64,000 nucleotides of DNA from Pseudomonas iridis (lineage in GTDB: Bacteria > Pseudomonadota > Gammaproteobacteria > Pseudomonadales > Pseudomonadaceae): contig NZ_JACXXO010000001.1 in assembly GCF_017980685.1 (NCBI RefSeq), forward strand, positions 620,001 through 684,000, given 5' to 3'. The position numbers and the translations under genes are program-made. A model generated the notes under the pieces. The model saw nothing but the letters and a program-made list of their open reading frames with translations, searched no databases and was not told the DNA's origin. This document shows positions 28,505-35,222 of this stretch, in pieces (within the stretch, counting starts at the first letter, position 1; the number at the start of each line of letters is the position of its first letter).

Positions 28505-28560
28505 TCGAGGAAAGCGTCGCCATGCGCGCTTTCCGTGGGGAGAAAGCGCGGCATTTTACA
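28505..28560 (-). promoter_or_regulatory. purT leader with two mutually exclusive hairpins
   Basis: On the minus strand three arms occur in order: GCGCTTTC (28549-28542), GGAAAGCGC (28534-28526) and CGCTTTCC (28516-28509). The middle arm can pair with either neighbour, giving alternative stems of 8 bp. An extended -10-like TGTAAAAT lies just upstream (about 28554-28561), which would start the purT mRNA at the first arm. No T-run follows, so a transcriptional attenuator is not proven. Confidence 0.35.
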
Positions 28561-28579
28561 TGAACCCGAGGGTTTGGCT

Positions 28580-29047
28580 TCAGCTGGCGACGGCCTGTTT
28601 GCGATCGCGCCAGGCCATGATCAACCAGACGGCGGTGACGCCAGCAAACTTCGAGACCAGCGCGGTGATGATCACTGGCGGCGTCAGGGCGTCGATCATG
28701 CCGAAAAAGATGAAGGTGTCGAGGGGAATGCTCAGCGCCGAACTGATCCACAACCGGTCGCGCAATGGGCGCTTGGTGATGCTGAAGACCAGCCAGTCGA
28801 TGCATTCGGAGACCGCGAACGCCGTGGCGCTGGCCAGAGCGATGGACGGATCGGACGTGACGTAGGACAACACCAGCGCTGCCAGCATGGCAACGATTGC
28901 GCCATGGCCGAATCGGGTTTGCACCATGTCCCGCAGCACGAACACCAGACCGCCCCATGCCGACCAGATGATGTCCAGGTGTGGCGCGGTGGAGAAAGCG
29001 AAGTTGATGAGTACAACGCTGCTGATGTAGGCGATGAGGAAAATCAT
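28580..29047 (-). CDS. VUT family transporter (YhhQ-like, putative queuosine-precursor transporter)
   Basis: A 155-residue membrane protein with about five hydrophobic segments. It has the SATAFAVSECIDWLVFS block and a late MIDALTPPVI segment, typical of the short VUT (vitamin uptake transporter / YhhQ) proteins, of which E. coli YhhQ imports preQ0/preQ1. This one is shorter than YhhQ (about 220 aa), so the substrate is uncertain. It lies upstream of purT in the same direction. I saw no preQ1 riboswitch in its short leader. Confidence 0.78.
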   Translation of the reverse strand: MIFLIAYISSVVLINFAFSTAPHLDIIWSAWGGLVFVLRDMVQTRFGHGAIVAMLAALVLSYVTSDPSIALASATAFAVSECIDWLVFSITKRPLRDRLWISSALSIPLDTFIFFGMIDALTPPVIITALVSKFAGVTAVWLIMAWRDRKQAVAS

Positions 29048-29099
29048 GGGGGCGACCTGTCAGATTGGCGCACAGGTTACTGGAGCGGTAGATCAAGAG

Positions 29100-29225
29100 C
29101 CACCCCCTCACCCCAGCCCTCTCCCCCAGGGGGGCGAGGGGGAAAGGGAGCAGATCTTCGCGCGTTTCAAATCCGGCGCTCGGCTCGGTATATCAGGTCG
29201 GCGTATGGCGAAAGACACCTCGGTC
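29100..29225. repeat. CCCTC-type extragenic repeat, copy 1
   Basis: A C-rich palindrome (CCCTCACCCCAGCCCTCTCC opposed by GGGGGCGAGGGGGAAAGGG) followed by a 60-bp diverged tail containing GGCTCGGTAT.TCA.GTCGGC and ACACCTCGGTCA. The same palindrome and tail recur with the tail on the complementary strand at 40285-40377, so this is a dispersed family. Confidence 0.65.
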
Positions 29226-29236
29226 ACTCGAATCGA

Positions 29237-29446
29237 TCACGATTTCGAAGGCATCATCCAAACCAACCCACTCGCCTTCGCCCGCTCATGACACAACCCC
29301 AACACCGCCCGCCGCTCATCGTTATTCATACGGCTCCAGCGCGTAATCTCCTCAACCGTACGCTGGCACCCGGTGCAAATATCAGCCTCATCCAGCGCAC
29401 AAATATTCACGCACGGCGAGGCGACTGGTCTTTCGGGCGTAGTCAT
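29237..29446 (-). CDS. DUF1289 domain-containing protein
   Basis: A 69-residue protein with the diagnostic [25 protein letters not shown] segment, four cysteines spaced C-x3-C-x8-C-x2-C (a small zinc-knuckle-like cluster), followed by W and an E-rich helix. DUF1289 proteins are widespread and uncharacterised. Its ATG overlaps the stop codon of the upstream carbonic-anhydrase-like gene (ATGA), so the two are translationally coupled. Confidence 0.88.
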   Translation of the reverse strand: MTTPERPVASPCVNICALDEADICTGCQRTVEEITRWSRMNNDERRAVLGLCHERAKASGLVWMMPSKS

Positions 29447-29967
29447 TCCTCCTGCTCAACCAGATCGCGGGCATAACGCTGAGAGTTGTGCACATAGTGG
29501 GCGGCGCTGGCTTCGAGCATTTTCTTCTGCGGCTCGGTCAGCTCACGCACGACTTTGCCCGGCGAACCCATGACCAGCGAGCCATCGGGAATTTCCTTGC
29601 CTTCACCAATCAGCGAATTGGCGCCGATGATGCAGTTTTTGCCGATCTTCGCGCCATTGAGGATCACCGCGTTGATGCCAATCAAGCTGTAATCGCCAAC
29701 CGTACAGCCGTGCAACATGGCGTTATGGCCAATGGTCACACCGGTGCCGATGGTCAGGGGGAAGCCCATGTCCGTGTGCATTACCGTGCCATCTTGCACG
29801 TTGCTGTTCTTGCCGATCAGGATCAGCTCGTTGTCGCCACGCAGTACGGCGTTGAACCAGACGTTGGCGCCCTCTTCCAGCTTGACCTTGCCCACCAGTA
29901 CAGCGTTGGGGGCGACCCAGCTCTGTGGATGGGTCTCGACACGGGCGTCGCCCAAGCGGTATTTCAT
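29443..29967 (-). CDS. Gamma-carbonic anhydrase family protein (YrdA/PaaY-like)
   Basis: A 174-residue left-handed beta-helix (hexapeptide-repeat) protein. The three zinc ligands of the gamma class, His64, His81 and His86 ([15 protein letters not shown]), are all in place, as is the NVQDG turn. Proteins of this group (YrdA, PaaY) may hydrate CO2 or hydrolyse CoA thioesters. ATG 29967, with AGGA 8 nt upstream, is preferred to an in-frame start 21 nt earlier. It is cotranscribed with the overlapping DUF1289 gene. Confidence 0.9.
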   Translation of the reverse strand: MKYRLGDARVETHPQSWVAPNAVLVGKVKLEEGANVWFNAVLRGDNELILIGKNSNVQDGTVMHTDMGFPLTIGTGVTIGHNAMLHGCTVGDYSLIGINAVILNGAKIGKNCIIGANSLIGEGKEIPDGSLVMGSPGKVVRELTEPQKKMLEASAAHYVHNSQRYARDLVEQEE

Positions 29968-30017
29968 CTTGTTTTCCTCAGGGCTCACGGGTGGCCATTC
30001 GAACGATGGCTATGATT

Positions 30018-30617
30018 TCAGGTGTGGATAAAACTTTTAGGCGGCTGATGCAGGCTGATTTTCGCGTCATAGAGCAGATTGATCAACTCGACGATCATGA
30101 TCGCCGTCAGCCCCCAGATCTTGTACTCACCGAATCGATAGCTCGGCACATACCAACTGCGGCCCTGATAGTCGATGCGATGGGTGTGCTCACGGGGATC
30201 TGTACGGAAAAATTCCAGCGGGACGCTGAACACGGCGGCAATTTCTGCATCGTTGGGCTGGTATTCGACAAAATCGGGGATGACGGCGACATAAGGCGTG
30301 ACTTTGATGCCGTGCAGGGAGATCAGCGGACTGAGCGGACCGATCACTTCGACCAGTCCTGGCGGCAGACCGATTTCTTCTTCGGCTTCGCGCAACGCGG
30401 TGAAGATCAGATCGGGGTCTTCCGGGTCGCGACGCCCGCCGGGGAACGCAACTTCGCCGCCGTGGGTCGAGAGGCCGCTGGCCCGCAGGGTCAGCACCAG
30501 TTCCGGCTCGTCACTGCGGGTGATCGGCACCAGAACGGCGGCCTCCGGAAAACGTTTGTCGGTCTCCAGCGTGCGCGGTGTGTGGTTGCTTACCCTATGC
30601 AGTAGCTCGTCCAGCAT
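30018..30617 (-). CDS. CoA pyrophosphatase, Nudix family (NudL-like)
   Basis: A 199-residue Nudix hydrolase. The Nudix box G61-R-R-x-D...REAEEEIGL (residues 61-84) is intact, and the upstream LSTHGGEVAFPGG segment is the UPF0035 signature of CoA pyrophosphatases that cleave CoA to 4'-phosphopantetheine and 3',5'-ADP. It lies just upstream of the carbonic-anhydrase gene on the same strand and is divergent from a second Nudix gene. Confidence 0.9.
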   Translation of the reverse strand: MLDELLHRVSNHTPRTLETDKRFPEAAVLVPITRSDEPELVLTLRASGLSTHGGEVAFPGGRRDPEDPDLIFTALREAEEEIGLPPGLVEVIGPLSPLISLHGIKVTPYVAVIPDFVEYQPNDAEIAAVFSVPLEFFRTDPREHTHRIDYQGRSWYVPSYRFGEYKIWGLTAIMIVELINLLYDAKISLHQPPKSFIHT

Positions 30618-30763
30618 GAGTGTTCTCGATCTGTGCCTTACCCTGCATCATGCACCAATCATTGCAGCCGCCCAACCCCCTCAAGGGACCATGTCGCGAA
30701 ACGACAACTTGCCGACCGACACCGCTGCACGCCAAGATAGGCGCAGCCTTCAGGAACCCAAGC

Positions 30764-31315
30764 ATGAAATTTTGCAGCCATTGCGGTAACCCGGTGACCC
30801 AGCGCATTCCCGAGGGCGACTCGCGACTGCGATTTGTCTGTGACAGCTGTCAGACCATTCACTATCAAAACCCCAACATCGTCGCTGGCTGTGTCGCGTC
30901 CTGGGGTACTAAAGTGCTGCTCTGTCGCCGCGCCATCGAACCGCGCCTCGGTTACTGGACCCTGCCCGCCGGTTTCATGGAAAACGGCGAGACCATCGAG
31001 CAGGCCGCGATCCGCGAAACCGCCGAGGAAGCCTGCGCCCGGGTGCGCAACCTGAGCATCTATACCCTGATCGACGTGCCGCACATCAGTCAGGTGCATG
31101 TGTTCTTCCGCGCCGAGCTGGCCGAGCCGGAGTTTTCTGCCGGCCCCGAGAGCCTGGAAGTGCAGCTGTTCGACGAGGCCGACATTCCATGGGACGAGCT
31201 GGCTTTCCGCACGGTGGGGCGTACTTTAGAATGCTTCTTCGCGGATCGGCGCGCCGAGACCTACCCGGTTCGTTCCGAATCGATTCCGCCGCTGGCCCAG
31301 CCGGTCATTATTTGA
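30764..31315 (+). CDS. Nudix hydrolase with N-terminal zinc ribbon
   Basis: A 183-residue protein. Cys4/Cys7 and Cys26/Cys29 form a zinc ribbon (KFCSHCG...CDSCQ), followed by a Nudix domain with GFMENGETIEQAAIRETAEE at 70-89. The layout resembles NudC-like/ADP-ribose or NAD-cleaving Nudix enzymes but is shorter than NudC, so the substrate is not assigned. ATG 30764 is chosen because AGGA lies about 9 nt upstream and the zinc ribbon begins at once; the frame remains open upstream without family-like sequence. Confidence 0.85.
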   Translation: MKFCSHCGNPVTQRIPEGDSRLRFVCDSCQTIHYQNPNIVAGCVASWGTKVLLCRRAIEPRLGYWTLPAGFMENGETIEQAAIRETAEEACARVRNLSIYTLIDVPHISQVHVFFRAELAEPEFSAGPESLEVQLFDEADIPWDELAFRTVGRTLECFFADRRAETYPVRSESIPPLAQPVII

Positions 31316-31346
31316 TCCGGCGACGGCACCGGCTAGAAGATCAAAA

Positions 31347-31372
31347 GATCGCAGCCTGCGGCAGCTCCTACA
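31347..31372. repeat. Single REP unit, family C
   Basis: GATCGCAGCCTGCGGCAGCT followed by CCTACA. No inverted partner is adjacent. Confidence 0.75.
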
Positions 31373-31413
31373 CTTAACGTCATATTTGCGTCACTCCCTG
31401 GGGAATCGTTTCA

Positions 31414-31929
31414 ATGCGCTGGTTGCTTGCCCTGTTCTGCCTGTCGTTCGCTATGGTCTCGCAAGCGTCATTCGTGACCACCGTGACGCCTTCAAATACC
31501 CCGATGATCGAAAAAGTCCTGGTGCTCAAATCGGCTCATCGACTGCAGTTGATTGCCGACGGCAAGCCGTTCAAGACCTACCGCATCTCGCTTGGCAAGG
31601 GCGCGAAAAAAGGGCCGAAACTGATCGAAGGCGACAAACGCACGCCTGAAGGTTTCTATTGGATCGACTGGCGCAAGACCAGCGAGAAATTCAACCTGTC
31701 GATGCACATTTCCTACCCGAACATCACTGATTCGGCCCGCGCCCGCCGTGAAGGCGTCGAGCCTGGCGGGATGATCATGATTCACGGCACGCCGGACACG
31801 GAAGAAAACCCCGAAGACCTGCTGCACACCCTGGACTGGACCGACGGCTGCATCGCCATGCGCAACGTCGATATGCGCGAAGTGTGGAGACTGGTGCCGG
31901 ACGGCACGATGATCGAAATCCGCCCTTAA
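31414..31929 (+). CDS. L,D-transpeptidase family protein (YkuD domain)
   Basis: A 171-residue secreted protein. A signal peptide (RWLLALFCLSFAMVSQA) is followed by a YkuD domain with the catalytic His124 (IMIHGTP) and Cys146 in DWTDGCIAMRN. Such enzymes make or break 3-3 peptidoglycan cross-links or attach proteins to the wall. It is short, with no LysM or other wall-binding domain, as in the ErfK-like minimal group. The gene stands alone between REP elements. Confidence 0.88.
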   Translation: MRWLLALFCLSFAMVSQASFVTTVTPSNTPMIEKVLVLKSAHRLQLIADGKPFKTYRISLGKGAKKGPKLIEGDKRTPEGFYWIDWRKTSEKFNLSMHISYPNITDSARARREGVEPGGMIMIHGTPDTEENPEDLLHTLDWTDGCIAMRNVDMREVWRLVPDGTMIEIRP

Positions 31930-31972
31930 GCCATTAATAGTGACCATTGGTCACTCCTGAAAAAAATAAATC

Positions 31973-32052
31973 AAAAGATCGCAGCCTGCGGCAGCTCCTA
32001 CAGGGTTGATACCACTTCCTACTGTAGGAGCTGCCGCAGACTGCGATCTTTT
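31973..32052. repeat. REP doublet, family C
   Basis: Inverted AAAAGATCGCAG...CTCCTACAG units around a loop of about 20 bp. The loop contains ATACCACTT (32009-32017), identical to a half-site seen near the nagR promoter. Confidence 0.85.
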
Positions 32053-32138
32053 GCGTTTTACAGTCCAGCCCTAATACCACTTAAAGCCCACCGACCCAAA
32101 ACCCGCCATTTCATTGGCCTAATGGCCATTTCACTGCG

Positions 32139-32167
32139 TTGACATGGTATTCAAGTGGTATTAATTT
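32139..32167 (+). promoter_or_regulatory. Sigma-70 promoter of nagR
   Basis: TTGACA at 32139-32144, a 17-bp spacer and TAATTT at 32162-32167. The -35 is perfect, the -10 weaker. The predicted transcript starts about 38 nt before the nagR ATG. Confidence 0.55.
32145..32162 (+). promoter_or_regulatory. Candidate GntR-family operator inside the nagR promoter spacer
   Basis: TGGTAT occurs twice, 11 bp apart (32145-32150 and 32156-32161), and AAGTGGTATT (32153-32162) is the exact inverse of AATACCACTT at 32073-32082. A repressor bound here would block the promoter and could loop to the upstream site. Assignment to NagR is inferred from position. Confidence 0.4.
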
Positions 32168-32211
32168 CCGCCCCACAAGCGAGCCACTACAATCCAATAC
32201 TCGCGCCGGAA

Positions 32212-32952
32212 ATGACCGACCTGAATGACCTCCACGTCCTACGCCCCGATGACTCCCAGCCGACGCCGCTGTACCTGCAACTGGCGCGCAACCTGGAAGC
32301 GGCGATTCATTCCGGTCAGTGGAAAGCCGAACAGGCAATGCCTTCGGAGCGCAATCTCAGCGAGCAGCTCGGCATCTCCCGAGTCACCGCACGCAAGGCG
32401 CTGGAAGTGTTGTTCGACCAAGGCCTGATCCGGCGCTTGCAAGGTTCCGGCACGTTCATCACCCCACGCCTGGAACAACCTCTTTCACGCCTTTCCGGCT
32501 TCAGTGAAATGCTCCGCCTCAAGGGCTTCGTGCCCAGTTCGCAATGGCTGGAGCGAGAAATCACCCTGCCGACCCACGAAGAACTGATCCGCCTCAGCCT
32601 GTCGCCGAACGACAAAGTCGCGCGCATGAAACGCCTGCGCAAAGCCGACGACACCGTGATGGCCATCGAGATGAGCACCCTGCCCGCCTCGATCATGCCC
32701 AAGCCGCAAGCGGTGGGCGATTCGCTCTACGAATACCTCGACGGCATCGGCAAACCGATCGTCCGCGCCTTGCAGCACATTCAGGCGATCAACGCCTCGG
32801 ACGAGTTCGCCGCCCTGGTCGGCATCGCCCCCGGCACCGCCATGCTGCTGATGACGCGGGTCGGCTATCTGGAAGACAACACGCCGATCGAAGTCACCGA
32901 CACCTATTGCCGCAACGACTACTACGACTTTGTTGCAGAGCTGCGTCGTTAA
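32212..32952 (+). CDS. nagR: GntR/HutC-family transcriptional regulator of the nag operon
   Basis: A 246-residue regulator. A winged helix at about 18-85 (MPSERNLSEQLGISRVTARKA, then the RLQGSGTFI wing) is followed by a UTRA ligand domain (about 100-240). HutC-subfamily proteins next to nag genes typically sense glucosamine-6-P or GlcNAc-6-P and repress the operon. It is placed 24 nt before nagA on the same strand, so it is the first gene of the operon and probably autoregulated. ATG 32212 is chosen by alignment with GntR N-termini; the ribosome-binding site is poor (GGAA directly abutting). Confidence 0.88.
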   Translation: MTDLNDLHVLRPDDSQPTPLYLQLARNLEAAIHSGQWKAEQAMPSERNLSEQLGISRVTARKALEVLFDQGLIRRLQGSGTFITPRLEQPLSRLSGFSEMLRLKGFVPSSQWLEREITLPTHEELIRLSLSPNDKVARMKRLRKADDTVMAIEMSTLPASIMPKPQAVGDSLYEYLDGIGKPIVRALQHIQAINASDEFAALVGIAPGTAMLLMTRVGYLEDNTPIEVTDTYCRNDYYDFVAELRR

Positions 32953-32976
32953 GAGCAGCCATAAGCGAGAACCAAA

Positions 32977-34083
32977 ATGTCCGAAGACAACATCCTCACC
33001 GCCAGCGGCTGGGTTCGCGGCCGGCTGATTCACGAACACGGCAAAGTCGTGTCGATCGAAGGCGAGCCCTGCGATCCGGCAGACAACGACCTGCCGTATC
33101 TACTGCCAGGCTTCATCGACCTGCACGTTCATGGCGGCGGTGGCAAAGACATCATGGAAGGCGCCAGCGCTTTCGAAACCATTACCAAAACCCACGTGCG
33201 ATTCGGCACCACCTCGCTGCTGGCCACCACCATGACCGCACCGAGCGCAGAGATTTCCAGCGTCTTGAAAGAGGTCGGCGAGTTCTGCGAGCAGCGGCCC
33301 AAAGGCAGCGCACGAGTACTCGGCGTGCACCTTGAAGGCCCGTATATCAATCCCGGCAAACTCGGCGCCCAACCGAACTTTGCCCACACCGCGTTGATGG
33401 CCGAGGTCGAAGAATATCTGGCGCTGGCGCCGATTCGCGTGATCACCATCGCTCCGGAAATCGCCGGCCACGACGCTTTGATTCGTGAACTCAGCAGTCG
33501 CGGCATCCGCATGCAGATCGGCCACACCCTCGGCAGTTACGAGGAAGGCGTCGCCGCACTGGACGCCGGCGCGACCAGCTTCACCCATTTGTACAACGCC
33601 ATGAGCCCGCTGCATCACCGCGAACCTGGGATAGTTGGCGCGGCACTGGCCCACGCAACATTCGCCGAGCTGATTCCGGATTTGCTGCACGTGCATCCCG
33701 GCGCCATCCGCGTCGCCCTGCGTTCGATCCCGTGCCTGTACTGCGTCACTGATTCGACCGCCGCCGCCGGCATGCCCGACGGTGAATACAAGCTCGGCAG
33801 CCACACCGTGACCAAATGCCTGGGCGGCGTGCGCCTGCCTGACGGCACGCTGGCCGGCAGCACGCTGACCATGGATCAGGCCCTGCGCAATCTGGTGAAG
33901 ATCGGTTTGCCGATTGCCGAGGCTTCGCAACGTCTTTCGCAATTCCCCGCCGACTACCTCGGCATCACCGAACGCGGGCGCCTTGAACCGGGCGCCTGGG
34001 CCGACTGCGTGCGGCTGGATCGCTCACTCACACTGACCGCCGTCATGGTCGAAGGAGAAGACATTGACTTCAAAAATGCTTGA
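32977..34083 (+). CDS. nagA: N-acetylglucosamine-6-phosphate deacetylase
   Basis: A 368-residue amidohydrolase removing acetate from GlcNAc-6-P. Metal and active-site residues can be read: His50/His52 (FIDLHVHGGGG), Glu120 (HLEGPYINPGK), His183 (IGHTLG), His204 (FTHLYNAMS) and Asp259 (CVTDSTAAAG). Length is near the family's usual 370-390. It lies between nagR and an overlapping SIS-domain deaminase gene and provides the first cytosolic step after PTS uptake of GlcNAc. Confidence 0.95.
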   Translation: MSEDNILTASGWVRGRLIHEHGKVVSIEGEPCDPADNDLPYLLPGFIDLHVHGGGGKDIMEGASAFETITKTHVRFGTTSLLATTMTAPSAEISSVLKEVGEFCEQRPKGSARVLGVHLEGPYINPGKLGAQPNFAHTALMAEVEEYLALAPIRVITIAPEIAGHDALIRELSSRGIRMQIGHTLGSYEEGVAALDAGATSFTHLYNAMSPLHHREPGIVGAALAHATFAELIPDLLHVHPGAIRVALRSIPCLYCVTDSTAAAGMPDGEYKLGSHTVTKCLGGVRLPDGTLAGSTLTMDQALRNLVKIGLPIAEASQRLSQFPADYLGITERGRLEPGAWADCVRLDRSLTLTAVMVEGEDIDFKNA

Positions 34084-35086
34084 GGAGGCGCTGTCCTCGT
34101 TCGAGGCCGTGCAAGCCCAGCTGCAACAGCTCGACCCGCAACTGATCGAGATCGCCGGGCGCCTGCGCCGTCAGCCGCCGCAAGTGGCAATGACCGTTGC
34201 GCGCGGCAGCTCCGACCACGCGGCGAGCTACTTTGCCTACCTGACCATGCAGCAACTGGGCGTGCCCGTGGCGTCGTTGCCGATGTCGGTGGTGACCATG
34301 CAGCAGGCGCCGTTGAAGGTCAGCGGCCAAGTCGCTTTTGCCTTCTCGCAATCGGGTCAGAGCCCGGATCTGGTCAACAGTCTGCGTCTGCTGCGCAAAC
34401 GTGGCGCACTCAGCGTTTCCATCGTCAACGCCGCCGATTCGCCACTGGAAGCCGCGTGCGAATTCAGCGTGCCGCTGCTCGCCGGCACCGAAAGCAGCGT
34501 CGCCGCGACCAAGAGTTTCATCGCCACCCTCAGCGCCAGCGCCCGTTTGATCGCGCACTGGAAAGAAGACAGCGAACTGCTTGAGGCGCACAACGCCCTG
34601 CCCGAAGGCTTGCGTGCAGCAGCCCAGCAGGACTGGAGCGTGGCCATCGACGCCCTGCGCGATTGCGAACGCCTGATGGTCATCGGCCGTGGCGCCGGTT
34701 TTGCCATTGCCCAGGAAGCGGCATTGAAGTTCAAGGAAACCTCGGCGATCCAGGCCGAAGCGTTCAGCAGCGCCGAAGTGCGTCACGGCCCGATGGCGCT
34801 GATTGACGAGCACTATCCACTGTTGGTGTTCGCTCCACGCGGTGCCGAACAGGCCGGGCTGCTGAGCCTGGCAGCCGAAATGCGTCAACGCGGTGCTCGC
34901 GTATTGCTGGCCGCACCGGATGACGTGAGCGAACGCGACCTGACCCTGACCCGCGCCGAACACCCGGCCCTAGACCCGATTCTGGCCATCCAGAGTTTCT
35001 ACGTGATGGCCGCAGGTTTAGCCGTGGCCCGAGGCATGGACCCGGATCAACCGCGCCACCTGAGCAAAGTGACGCGCACGCATTAA
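34064..35086 (+). CDS. SIS-domain glucosamine-6-phosphate deaminase (NagB-II type)
   Basis: A 340-residue protein with two SIS domains (MTVARGSSDHAASYFAYLTMQQLG at the start of the first; MVIGRGAGFAIAQEAALKFKETS at the second), like the isomerase half of GlmS without the glutaminase. In nag operons such proteins deaminate GlcN-6-P to fructose-6-P. The start is TTG at 34064, which has AAGGAG with a 7-nt spacer inside the nagA end and overlaps nagA by 20 nt; an ATG 12 nt later lacks such a site. It follows nagA and precedes the PTS genes. Confidence 0.88.
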   Translation: MTSKMLEEALSSFEAVQAQLQQLDPQLIEIAGRLRRQPPQVAMTVARGSSDHAASYFAYLTMQQLGVPVASLPMSVVTMQQAPLKVSGQVAFAFSQSGQSPDLVNSLRLLRKRGALSVSIVNAADSPLEAACEFSVPLLAGTESSVAATKSFIATLSASARLIAHWKEDSELLEAHNALPEGLRAAAQQDWSVAIDALRDCERLMVIGRGAGFAIAQEAALKFKETSAIQAEAFSSAEVRHGPMALIDEHYPLLVFAPRGAEQAGLLSLAAEMRQRGARVLLAAPDDVSERDLTLTRAEHPALDPILAIQSFYVMAAGLAVARGMDPDQPRHLSKVTRTH

Positions 35087-35103
35087 CCACAGATACACAA
35101 CTC

Positions 35104-35190
35104 TGTAGGAGCTGCCGCAGGCTGCGATCTTTTGATGTTGACGTCCCGAAAAACAAGATCAAAAGATCGCAGCCTTCGGCAGCTCCTACA
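35104..35190. repeat. REP doublet, family C, inside the nag operon
   Basis: Inverted TGTAGGAGCTGCCGCAG / AGATCGCAGCC-type units lie between the deaminase gene and the PTS gene, so the operon transcript would contain this hairpin. Confidence 0.85.
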
Positions 35191-35222
35191 GGGGCCAGCG
35201 AATTTCCTGATGAGACCGAGCC

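Noticed and set aside
29048..29099. Possible preQ1 riboswitch before the VUT transporter
   Set aside because: The leader is short and lacks the preQ1-I or preQ1-II core sequence.
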